DNA of 64,000 nt, taken from Gymnorhina tibicen. Lineage: Eukaryota; Chordata; Aves; Passeriformes; Artamidae. The translations under genes were made by a program, and so were the position numbers. The notes below the pieces were generated by a model, which did no database searches, was not told the origin of the DNA, and saw only the letters and a program-made list of their open reading frames with translations. Of the stretch, positions 1 through 9,259 are shown one piece after another; the stretch's first letter is position 1, and each line of letters opens with the position of its first letter. The stretch spans positions 496,001-560,000 of the forward strand of contig VXAZ01003882.1 of NCBI GenBank assembly GCA_013399875.1, written 5' to 3'.

Positions 1-1739
1 AGAGCTGACACAGGTCCTTGCTGTACCTTTGGGGCAACCCGAATCCACAAGGTCTTTCCTTGACAAAAGATTGCCCTACAGAGGGGAGGGGTGCTGACTG
101 ACTCTCAAGCCTAACTTAGAATAGTTCTGTTATTTTTGGACTCCTCTAGTAATAAAGCTTAATGTCTACACAGGACTTCTAGAAAGTTGAAATATACTGG
201 ATGTTTGTGAAGGTCAGACACCTTTGCTGGGTGGCCAGCTGGCTAGTGAGTGACCAGTGACTGTTGAGTCAGTACCTGTCTGCTTCTGGAAATGCCATGA
301 GTTTTATGAAAGTGGTCTAATCTAAAATATTTTGTTATATCTTGATCAGTGTAAGGAACAAAATATAAATGTTTTAAAATGTATTTTTCTACTTTTAGCT
401 TGTGTCATTTGCTCTTTGTTTTTAACTTTGTAGTACATTAAAGCTTTTTTTATATGGTGGAATAGACATTTCTTAAATATTTTATGAATATGAAAATTCA
501 GGAGTCTTGGTTTGGAAAAATTACATTCTGTTTTGGAATCTGTAATGGCTGGAAAAAGGATGTGTGGACTAATTCATTGTTGCTAATTTAGAATACCTGT
601 GGAACAACCAGTCTTCTGCTCATAGTTAAATATCTTTGGGACATTGAACTTAGTTTATTTCTTTTAGATTTGCTTTAAGAGTTTATTTTAAAATCCTTTC
701 ACTTACTCTAATTAAAACTTTACTAGGTATCAAAGCAGCTATAGAGCTGTTTTTATTTTTCCCAGCACAGTAAGAATAGAACATTGATCCTGTTCATCTT
801 AAAACTGTGTTTGTACTTTACCAAAGGTTTCCATTAAAAACAAAAACAACCCTGATTATTGGTGCAGTAAAAAAATGAATAGCTGGATATGCTTCAGTCA
901 ATCAGACCATCTTATCAGGAAAAATTTGTTACACCTTAAATAAGACTACTTTTATGAATAAGTGGATTTGTCTGGCTGAAGTTACTCATTTACCTTAGTT
1001 AACTGATGAAAATGTGACCTGTCTGCAATAAAACGTGCACTGTCTTACTTCTGCTCTCTCTTTTTTCCCCGTGCCGCAAGCATTTTATGTGGAAGTATCT
1101 CCCATTCCTGTGAAAACAAGGTGTCCGGTTTGGGTGGCTCCTCAGCTATGCAGCCATGTTAGTGCAGTGCTTTTCTCTGTACCAGTACAGACTTTGATCC
1201 CTTTCTCTGAGCTCAGTGATACCAAGTTTCTTTCCATAGTGTTTCTTCTCAGTGCTGCTTTTACTAAAGGCTCCTGTTACTCTGATTTCCACGGGGACCA
1301 GCTAGCTTCCTACCCTCCTCCTAGCATGGCCTGCTGCAGCCCTCAGGCCTTCGAGGGGTAATTCTGGCTCCTTGGAAAAAGGCCAGGATACCTCTGACTG
1401 CCGCTCTGCACCCCTTTCCCTGGAGCCTGCTGGCTGTCAGCGTCCATAGAAAGCGTGCTAGTACAAGCTATCCAACCTTTTCCACCCCATTCATTGCAGG
1501 AGGTAGGAAGCAGGAATTGTTTCACGCACACGTACAAATTACAAACTGAGAACAGCCAACTGTTGATGTGTCCGCTTTGGATCCAACACCTAGTGAAATA
1601 ACTTTTAAGGCTTGCAAACGTTTTGTGCAACGTCTTCGTGGGGAAAACAAACAAACACACACAACCCAGCTTCTATTTTGAGTGCCCCATAACGATAAGT
1701 GAAGCTGTGTTATACAGTGTCCTCTCCCAGTGAGCTCCC
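1..1739. other. AT-rich left flank, possible 3' UTR/flank of an upstream gene
   Basis: No exon could be recognised here. The stretch is AT-rich and has AATAAA hexamers at 151 and near 1023, and ATTAAA-like variants between, as expected of a 3' UTR or 3' flank of a + strand gene ending left of the window. A reading frame is open from base 2 to a TGA near 97, which could be a terminal coding piece or chance. In human, RECK lies just upstream of GLIPR2 in the same orientation, so a RECK 3' end is conceivable, but I did not recognise any RECK sequence. The short open frames at 1035-1361 (+) and 1343-1660 (-) look like chance. Confidence 0.3.
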
Positions 1740-2132
1740 TTCCCAGCTCAGGCCGTAACCGGAGGAATCTGCCTGGAAACGCGGCTGAGCCGCTCGGGTT
1801 TCACACACCCGGGGCCCTTTCGGGTATGGGATTAAATTGCCGAACGGCTTTAAGCGTGTGTGGCTGAGGGAGCAGCGGCACGCCAGCCCTCGGTAGAGGG
1901 GTAGAGGGCACATCCTCCACAAACGCTCCCGCAGACGGAGCCGCATTCCTGTCCCAGCGAGCGGCTCGGGCGGCTCGAGGGCGGTGGAGCCTGAGCTTCT
2001 TCCAGCCGGGAGCGATTCCCTGCCCGGGAACCGGCGATTCGTGCGCTCCGTCCGCTCCCAGTGCCGGGGCGCGGGGGCCGGGCCGTTCCCGCCCCGTCCG
2101 CTCCCNGGAGCGCGGCTGCGCCGGCCCGCCCG

Positions 2133-2141
2133 GTCATGTGA
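2133..2141 (+). promoter_or_regulatory. M-box/CLEAR-like E-box (GTCATGTGA)
   Basis: GTCATGTGA lies 35 bases before the BLOC1S4 start codon inside the CpG island. It contains TCATGTGA, the octamer preferred by MITF/TFE family factors, which drive melanosome and lysosome genes. BLOC-1 acts in exactly that pathway. The same bases contain ATGTGA, a start codon directly followed by a stop, which would be a minimal upstream ORF if transcription starts upstream of it. The match is exact, but binding is inferred. Confidence 0.45.
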
Positions 2142-2175
2142 GGGGCGGTGCAGCCCGGCGGGAGCGGGCGGTGGG

Positions 2176-2388
2176 ATGGCGGCGGCCGCCGGCGCGGGCG
2201 AGCGGGCTGGAGCCGAGCTGCCGGACGCCTGCCCCGACGCGGACAGCGGGAACGTGTCCCAGAGCCAAAGCAGAGCCTCCGGCCTCGGGGAGGCGGAGGA
2301 CGAGGACGCCTCGGAGGCGTCGCTCAGTGCCACCGCCGCCGCCTACTCCGCGTACCTGCTCGCCGACCGCAGCCTCTTCAGCGAGCAG
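2176..2388 (+). CDS. BLOC1S4: BLOC1S4 coding exon 1 (residues 1-71)
   Basis: Starts at ATG 2176 in a good context and ends ...LFSEQ before the donor GTGGGC at 2389. It encodes the low-complexity Ala/Glu-rich N-terminus with the conserved Ser-rich motif. The length is 213 bases, so the next exon starts in phase 0. Confidence 0.92.
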
Positions 2389-5300
2389 GTGGGCGAGGGG
2401 CCGGGCCGCCCCGGGGGCTCCTGCTCAGCTCCCGGGCACAGGGGCGTGCGGCGGGCCCGGCGCCGGGAAGGGGCTGTCATGGGAGCGCAGCCCTCTGGAG
2501 CTGGACGCGCTCCCGGTCTGGGGCTGTGCAGGAAAGGAGGTGCCGGGGGTCGCGTCCCTTGCGCCGAGAGAGGGAAAAGCCGTGGGAGGCTGGCTGTAGT
2601 CCGACCGGTGTCTATACTCGGTGGTCTTGTTTGTGAGACTGGCCGGGGTTTTGTGTGTGTGTGTGTTTCCAAGTACTTTAGGTGACCTCTGTTTTGTAGA
2701 TAGAAAGCTTAGACAAGAGTCTAGAAGACTTACTGACCAGGGTGGATGAATTCGTGGGAATGCTGGACATGGTACGTATAACTTGCATGTGGTTGTGTTT
2801 TCAAAGTCAATACAGTTTAATCGGTGTTTGTAAGTAAGACACAGAGAGGAAAAAGCCTTTAGTCTAGGCAAATTCTAGTATGAAAACACATTTGATAATT
2901 AGATGACTTATTTTGGTCATCAGGCAACTCATGGATGAAAACTACCGAACTTTCATGTCAGAGCAAAATATGTCCATATAGCTACAGAATCATAGAACTT
3001 TGTAGGTTGGAAAAGACCTCTAAGATCATCAAATCCAACCATTAACCCAGCACTGCCATGTTCACCCCTAAACCATGTCCCAAAGTGGCACATCTTCTAA
3101 ATACCGTCAGGGATGATGATTCCATCGCTTCCCTGGGCAGCCTGCTTCAATGCTTGACAACCTGTTCAGTGAAGAAATTTTTCCTAACTGCATATTTATG
3201 TATTTGTATTTGTATTCTTGTCCATGTACATGCTCAGGATCCCATTTTGAATGGTGCAATGACCGAGGTTTAAAAGAACAGTATGATATTCTGCTTCTCT
3301 TTTAAAATACATAAAGACATCCTTTGTGGGTTTTATAATGAAAGTGTCTAACTGGACTTGCCAAACCACCAAAACTAGATTTGTCTTTAGGGGACCCTCT
3401 TTTCAGAAAGGCAGCTTTGTTTTCACGTTTCTCATAGGGTTGGATGTGGGAACTGAATGGAAAGTTCCTGTAAGATGACACTGCTAGACAGGCTGTCTGT
3501 TAAAGCGTAGCACATAGGGGAACTTTATTGTAGGTTTGGGGCTTTTTTTAATACCAGTAAACTAAGATTTTTGTGGCCTGACTTTTTTAACACACCTGAG
3601 GAAAAGTACAGGTAGTAGAACTTAAGACAAAATTTTAGCTTAATATATTTAATTGTTTAGTGTGTTTTAGAAAATGTTCCATCTCACTTCAGAAGAGATT
3701 GTATTAGCCTATTTAATACAAGTCTAAAGGTAAGTATTAGTCTCTGCAAAATACATTTTCTTCAAAGTTACTTAGAAACTATACAGAAAAGCTATAGTAT
3801 ATTGATTTTAATCTAGTGTTTTTATACTAATTTTAGTCTGATATTTTTAAACTCTAAATTTTAATCTGTTCATTGGAGCAGAGGTCTGGTTTCCAGAATA
3901 AATTCTACTAAACATTTTGTTTCAGTAATTGACTTTTGTATCATTTCTTTGAATTGTCTTTAGATTCGAAGTGATTCCTCTCAAGTTGTCAATGAAAGTA
4001 TACCTCAAATTTACACAAAAGCTACAGAAATGAGGCAGATATATAGGAAGATTGACAAACTAGAGGTATGTATTTGATGTCTTCTACATGTATTCCGTTT
4101 CCTGATGGGGGGAAGAATCAGTGTGTGCATATTTGTGTGTGTGCGCACACATGTGGAGTGAGCTCAGGTCAGTTGTGCTCTCCATGTCCACTCTGGGTTC
4201 AATACTTCAGGGTTAATAAAGAGGACTAAATTTATTAAGAATTTCTGGGCACTGTGGGAATTCCAAACATGCTTTAGATCTCTTTTTAACATGTTTAAAA
4301 AAAAAAAGTTCATTGACTGCTTGAAGCAAGGCAGTTTTTCATACTAGCTTTCAAAATTTCAGAAACAAATAGAATGAGAGGTTTCTTGATCCCTGATAAA
4401 GCCTCAAAGTCTTGATTCAGATCCTTGGTTTTTCTTTTGGTAGTAGAAAGGCAGGTAGAAGTCTAGATTCTGAAAAATCCAAGTTCGTTATTTGAAAGGT
4501 AAATAGGAAAAGGAAGATTGTTTTATTAGATTTAACCTGGTTTTCAGCCTTTTAAGTATCTCAAGTAATTTCTAGCATTGAAATGGGCTTGTAGGCAGAA
4601 GGGAAATAGAGCGTGAAGTTTTTGACTCCTCATTTGAGCAATGGATCTTTCACCACTGTTTTGCAATACATAATCCTGTTTCATTTTGTTAGTGAAAATG
4701 TCATATTTCTTTTGGGTTTGTTTTTTTTTTTTCCACACTAGGCTTTTGTGAAAATGATCGGGAATAGCGTAGCTGGACTGGAAGAACGGGTCATAAAGGC
4801 AGAAACAGACCTTGGAGCTTTTCCGAGCACGTTCAAGAAAATCTTGCACACAATCAGCATGCCATCCTTCCTTAATGTAAGTAAAGTTTTGCTGCCATGT
4901 GACCAGCTTAGTTGCTCTGCTTACTAAAGCAGGTGATTAAAATAACAGTAAATTCAGATACATGTGTAACAAACTTAGCTGTACGTTTTTTATATACTTT
5001 ATTAGGATTTTTACAGAGTTCTCAGGCTTCTTGGAAAAAAAAAAAACAACCAACCAAGCTTAAAAATGTAATTTCTTACAAGGATTTGTGTAACTTTGCA
5101 AAACAAGGCTGAGCACACAAAGAAATGAATGTGAAGGACACAAACAAGCACATAATGCACAAGCCTGTGTACTAAAGCACCCTTAATCTCTCCTGGTATG
5201 CAAAGCAACCAGGAAGAGCCTGTACAGGCAACACTGTTAAAGGATCCTACTGCATTGATAACATCACTGCACAAATGTTACCAAAAAAGAAAATGAAAGC

Positions 5301-8300
5301 TAATCTGCCACTATTTTTAAAATAAAGGTCATATTTATATTCAATCTGCACAATTTGGTAATAATGTTACCACCTTGGTAAAGTTTCTAAGGATGCAGTT
5401 TTCTCTGTCTTTCCTTGTGGACTGTTCCTTTACAAAAGACTTGAAATGCTCTCTCTGGTATATTTCAGAGATGCCTTACCTAACACTGAACTTGCATTAT
5501 GCCTCAGGTTTAAAATAACCTTGTGGTTAAAAAAAAAAATCACCTGAATACCTGATGCTTCTTGACATCACCTGCCAGTACACCATTTATAAGTTCTACT
5601 CTTCTGTATCTTGTCAGCTCACAGATTATTTTATCTTTCTGTATATTCATCCTGTACTAACTCAGGTTTCTGTATTCTGGTAAAAATGCTGAAGAAAATA
5701 GCTTTGTAGAGGGAGAGAGGAAGAAGGTTTTGGCTTTTTGAGGTATTTTTGTTCCTACAAATTCCAAGCATGTGTGGCAGCAGAGAAAAATACGTATAAA
5801 AAGAACATGTGTTGTCTTGTTAAGGCTCAGTTCAAGGAACTTGTTCTTCACTACAGATTACTGTGCAGTCTTTAAGTTAGTTAATTTCTCATCTCATTCC
5901 TTCATTTTCCTTGCTGTTTAAGTTTAGGGTTCTGTCATTTTTTCTTTAAAAAAAGAAACTAAACTAAAACAACAAGACAAAGCTGCTCTTTATCGGCCAG
6001 TTACAAAACCGAAAAACTGCTTAAGTTGCCATGAAGAATATTCAACAGTATTTTCCATTATTTTGCTAAAAACAGTTATCAACCATGGAATCTTCAGTTG
6101 AAAAGTTTGATAGTTCTAAGAAAGTGCTTTATTTAATGTTGTATGGGAACACTTCATCAAATAAGCAGTTTTTCCACAATTAAAAAGGTAGAAAATCTTT
6201 AAAAGTGTCAGGAAGGTGAACCTGGCATCTCCAGTGGTTTCTTAAGAGTATGGATAGCAATAAAGTAACATTCAGAACTTACTTGCATTATTTGATGCAT
6301 TAAAAGGCAGGTTACTGTTCCTCAGTCATTCTGGGTATTGCATACTAAAATACCTATTTTCAGTAGTAAGCACAAGCATATCTGAATGAAAATGCTTGTA
6401 GAGATTTCTCCATGTGCCTGACATTTAACTGGCTCAATACATCAATGCTAAAATACATGGTTTGCAAAAGAAGGTTATTCTGATGTCATGATTTTCACTA
6501 TAGCTGTAGTTCACGTTTCGTTGCTAGTTTTAATTTAGTCAAGTTCCCTCATTCTCTTCTCATTTAAATGTATCTGTTTCTTTACAGAAAGGCTGTGTTT
6601 TCTAGTTCTCAAGATGTGTATTTATAATCTCCCTTTCAGACTTTGTCCAAAGTTCTTCCTTTGTGAATACCAGGCAGTGTAAAGAACAGTACTATAAGAC
6701 TTCTAATATAGCTAAGAATGTAGACTCTCAAAAGGTAAAAACATCCGCTAAGCAGCTGCAAAATAACTAATCATAAATGTGTACTTAGGCAACTGTGGGA
6801 ACTGTACCTGCCTATAAATTTCCTCACTGGGTCGAAATTATCCCCTTCTTGCACAAAGCAAATACAGCACCCCTTAAATCAGTGTCAGGAGCTGCAGACA
6901 GCCTGTGACCTTAGTTTCCCATGCTTGCAGGGTGTTATCTCATAGGACAGTACAGAGTAGGAAATTATTTTAAAAATTAGAACTTTGATTTTGAAGGTTG
7001 CTTTTACATTTGGCAAAATTTGTGATACAGAGAACACTGATAATATACACTGCTTATAGGTCAGATCTTTGTTTATAATTTTAATTTCATTGCAACCTGA
7101 ATGGCAAAACAAACTTGGAAAAATTACTGGTATTGTAAAGTTAAATAATTTATATATATTGCTGACATAATTTAATATGCCAGCAATTTTGTATATAGCA
7201 GGAGAATATGTACTTATTTCATATGGAGTACAAGTATACAGCTCAACTGAATATTGGGAAATTTCTACTTTGCTGTTTTGTAGGTATGGTTACTCATATC
7301 TTCATTTTGGTGCTGTAAAAGCATTCTAAATTCCAAGGGTACTGATGATACTTGGTATGCTTTTAACTTTGTTATTGGTGACAACTAATTTCCTCATTCC
7401 ACACTGAGGGCTCTACGAAATAGTTCATCAAAATCTTTTTATTAGTTGAGAAGAATTTTTAATGAATGAAATCTTGATTTCAAGCACTCTATTTAATGCC
7501 GTGTGCTGAAAACATACCCTGGGTCTGTGTTGCGTTGCAGCATTATTTACATGCAGCAAGGCTGGCACAGTAGTCACTAGTGGTCCTCGATGTTGGCTCT
7601 TCCAGCGAGCCATTTGATATAGCAAAACAATGTACAGTTAATATTGAAACATGTACACCTTTCCTGAAAAACAGTGTAACAGCTCTTTTCCAGTCCACTA
7701 CCAGATTGTTTTTAACAGTGTGTCATACGAAGAAGCTGAGCAGGAGGAGCAGTCTTCTTGAAAGAAACATTTGCTAGGTGTGTTCCCATAGGAAGACTTT
7801 CTGAGTAACTGAAAGAGACCACAGGCCTAGAGTTGACTCAAAAGAAGTGGCTGAGGAGAATTTGAAGGCTGGAGCATAAAAGGTAGAGGTGTATGGCTTG
7901 GAAAGGATGAAGGTTACAATGACTCTGCCATCAGCTGGATGGTACAGTTTGGTTCCTGGTATGAGTGCTGGCATCTCATACACATTCCAGGACTGAGTCT
8001 GTTTAGGTGCTGGAATGGCAAAGATCAAAGGCTGCATTTCTTCAGTAACACTAGGAATATGCCAGACTCATCTGAGCTATGATTAAGAATTCATTCAACT
8101 AAGGAGATACACCTTAGAAACTTTTCTTGTTTTGCATTTTAGCTCTGCAGGCTTTGTTTTAAAATGCTTTTTGAAAAAGGCGAAAAATAAACTTATCTAA
8201 TTTGCAGAAATCGTCTTCCTCACGACAACAGCAGACCCTCTATGAACCTCCAGTCCTCTTCAAGACTGAAGACTATTTTCCGTGTCTTAATGAAGCACCT

Positions 8301-8306
8301 TATTGA
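2176..8306 (+). CDS. BLOC1S4: BLOC-1 complex subunit 4 (cappuccino), five coding exons
   Basis: Subunit of BLOC-1, the cytosolic coiled-coil complex needed for biogenesis of melanosomes, platelet dense granules and other lysosome-related organelles. Coding exons are 2176-2388, 2700-2771, 3964-4065, 4742-4876 and 8208-8306, joined at GT-AG introns to give 206 residues (human is 217). The family signature is clear: an acidic N-terminus with SGNVSQSQSRASG at residues 24-36, the core block LEDLLTRVDEFVGMLDM at 79-95, a helical, coiled-coil-like middle (about 72-165) and the C-terminal VLFKTEDYFPC at 190-200. The ATG at 2176 has G at -3 and +4. All four introns are phase 0, so exons 2, 3 and 4 could each be skipped without a frameshift. 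Human BLOC1S4 is intronless, so the intron-rich structure is notable. The next gene downstream is GLIPR2. Confidence 0.95.
2389..2699 (+). other. BLOC1S4: BLOC1S4 intron 1
   Basis: A 311-base intron with donor GTGGGC and acceptor TTTTGTAG. It carries the downstream end of the CpG island and a short (GT)n run around 2652-2667. Open frames on both strands across it are composition artefacts. Confidence 0.85.
2700..2771 (+). CDS. BLOC1S4: BLOC1S4 coding exon 2 (residues 72-95)
   Basis: 72 bases between TTTTGTAG and GTACGT encode IESLDKSLEDLL followed by TRVDEFVGMLDM. This is the best conserved block of the cappuccino family and is close to identical to the human sequence after residue 79. Confidence 0.95.
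2772..3963 (+). other. BLOC1S4: BLOC1S4 intron 2 (contains a CR1 fragment)
   Basis: A 1192-base AT-rich intron with donor GTACGT and acceptor TTTAG. A minus-strand CR1 piece occupies about 2984-3192. Nothing else was recognised in it. Confidence 0.85.
2984..3192 (-). mobile_element. CR1 LINE 3' fragment
   Basis: The + strand reads as the reverse complement of a CR1 3' end: CAGAATCATAGAA, then GGTTGGAAAAGACCTCTAAGATCATC and, further in, CCCTGGGCAGCCTG..CAATGCTTGACAACC. It is 5'-truncated, as usual for CR1. It lies in BLOC1S4 intron 2, antisense to the gene. The open frame at 3058-3273 is inside it and is not a gene. Confidence 0.9.
3964..4065 (+). CDS. BLOC1S4: BLOC1S4 coding exon 3 (residues 96-129)
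   Basis: 102 bases, preceded by TTTAG and followed by GTATGT. It encodes IRSDSSQVVNESIPQIY and continues to RQIYRKIDKLE. It aligns without gaps to the middle of the human protein (heptad-like Ile/Leu spacing). Confidence 0.95.
4066..4741 (+). other. BLOC1S4: BLOC1S4 intron 3
   Basis: A 676-base intron with a strong polypyrimidine tract (T-run near 4720-4733) before the acceptor. It has a (TG)n/(CA)n purine-pyrimidine alternation at about 4134-4155. No other feature was seen. Confidence 0.85.
4742..4876 (+). CDS. BLOC1S4: BLOC1S4 coding exon 4 (residues 130-174)
   Basis: 135 bases encoding AFVKMIGNSVAGLEERV, then KAETDLGAFPSTFKKIL and ending PSFLN. The donor is GTAAGT. It corresponds to the human segment ending in the PSLFS motif. 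Confidence 0.95.
4877..8207 (+). other. BLOC1S4: BLOC1S4 intron 4
   Basis: A 3.3-kb AT-rich intron with donor GTAAGT and acceptor TTTGCAG. Apart from short homopolymers, the one part that stands out is an antisense open frame at 7774-8037 (see findings). No repeat of a family I know was recognised. Confidence 0.8.
7774..8037 (-). other. Unexplained antisense ORF in BLOC1S4 intron 4
   Basis: An 87-residue open frame on the minus strand, with the frame open about 17 codons further upstream of its ATG. Composition is protein-like rather than repeat-like: it includes MPALIPGTKLYHPADGRVI and ILSKPYTSTFYAPAFKF. After its stop, another frame continues in the same style with LANVSFKKTAPPAQLLR. I do not recognise it. 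It may be a decayed retrocopy or a chance frame; there is no clear promoter, splice pair or poly(A) signal. Confidence 0.2.
8208..8306 (+). CDS. BLOC1S4: BLOC1S4 terminal coding exon (residues 175-206)
   Basis: Begins after TTTGCAG and ends at TGA 8304-8306. It encodes KSSSSRQQQTLYEPPVLF, then KTEDYFPCLNEAPY. The YE-PVLF-TEDYFPC block matches the human C-terminus and confirms gene identity. Confidence 0.95.
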   Translation, partial: KSSSSRQQQTLYEPPVLFKTEDYFPCLNEAPY

Positions 8307-8836
8307 TTTTTGCTTTGGGATTAATATGAATCAGCCAGAATAGAAAGAGCCCAGTGAACAAAAGAAATGCCAACCTCAGAACAGCTGCATTTTCTCAGCA
8401 CTGTTGATGGCGTATTGCCATTCTGATTTTCATTGTCTTCCTTCAGGCAATATTTTCAGGTAATCTTTGTTTGTGCACATTATTTCAAAAGCCTTCCTAA
8501 AATACCATATAAGTTTTCAAATTATTTTGGGGAAGGAATTTAAGAATATTTTTGCATTACATTTTTTTTTAAATACAGAAATAATAGGAAACATACTATT
8601 GTATATAAGTTTTATAACACGTAAATATCTGTGCTGCTGCAGGTGTAAATAGCTATACCACAAGGATGGGGGGGTTTTTTGTCTTTCTTCATAATGTTGC
8701 TGATTGAGGTGAAAGGAAAACCATGCATAAAATCATCTAGTCCGAGGTTTTAAGCCTGGTCCCTGCAGTCTGTACAGAGAAATGCACCACATTGGGATGT
8801 AGTTGTTGCAGGGGGAGGACTTGGAAGATCATCAAG

Positions 8837-8963
8837 GAATCAAGGACATGGCTCAATGCATGTGATGCAGTTCCAGTTCACAAAGCAAACATCCTGCCCT
8901 GAATCAAGGACATGGCTCAATGCATGTGATGCAGTTCCAGTTCACAAAGCAAACATCCTGCCC
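8837..8963 (+). repeat. 64-bp tandem duplication in BLOC1S4 3' UTR
   Basis: The unit beginning GAATCAAGGACATGGCTC at 8837-8900 is repeated at once from 8901, identical until the last base (T at 8900, C at 8964). Near-perfect identity implies a recent duplication or an assembly artefact. Confidence 0.95.
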
Positions 8964-9233
8964 CCACTGATGATCCTCAGGTCACAGTGACCCAAGCTTC
9001 TAATTATTGCATCATTGTATTGTTTGATGTGTAACCAGGTGGGCATGAAATAGATTTATATATAGAGAGATACATACATATATAAAACCTGCTGTCAAAA
9101 AGAGCAAATATCTTAAGTTGAGGGAGGGATGACCCTGGACTGAACCTCAATCAGGTACCTGACCGGATTGCTTTTCCTTCACAACTCTCTGTGGTTACTG
9201 AGGCTTCCCATGCTGATTGCAATTTATATTCTC

Positions 9234-9239
9234 AATAAA
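9234..9239 (+). terminator. BLOC1S4: BLOC1S4 poly(A) signal
   Basis: AATAAA with a GT-rich downstream element about 20 bases further on; the first canonical hexamer after the stop codon. Confidence 0.65.
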
Positions 9240-9259
9240 CTAATAGCTGGCTAACTCCT

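Larger units (their letters stand above)
1740..2620. promoter_or_regulatory. BLOC1S4: CpG island / BLOC1S4 promoter and exon 1
   Basis: GC content and CpG density rise sharply from about 1740 and fall after about 2620, against an AT-rich background on both sides. The island covers the first coding exon (2176-2388) and about 430 bases upstream. I see no TATA box, which fits a housekeeping-type CpG promoter. Several GGGCGG/CCGCCC-like Sp1 boxes occur. One ambiguous base (n) is present at 2106, probably a sequencing difficulty in GC-rich DNA. The long open frames on both strands here come from GC-rich composition. Confidence 0.8.
8307..9258 (+). other. BLOC1S4: BLOC1S4 3' UTR
   Basis: About 950 bases between the stop and the first canonical AATAAA (9234-9239), which is followed by a GT-rich element (TGTTGTGGTCTT, about 9259). 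It contains a perfect-looking 64-bp tandem duplication at 8837-8963. Confidence 0.65.

Noticed and set aside
1984..2685. Long open frames on both strands around the CpG island (up to 233 codons)
   Set aside because: GC-rich composition removes stops. Only the part 2176-2388 in one frame is coding; the frame otherwise runs through the n, the 5' flank and intron 1.
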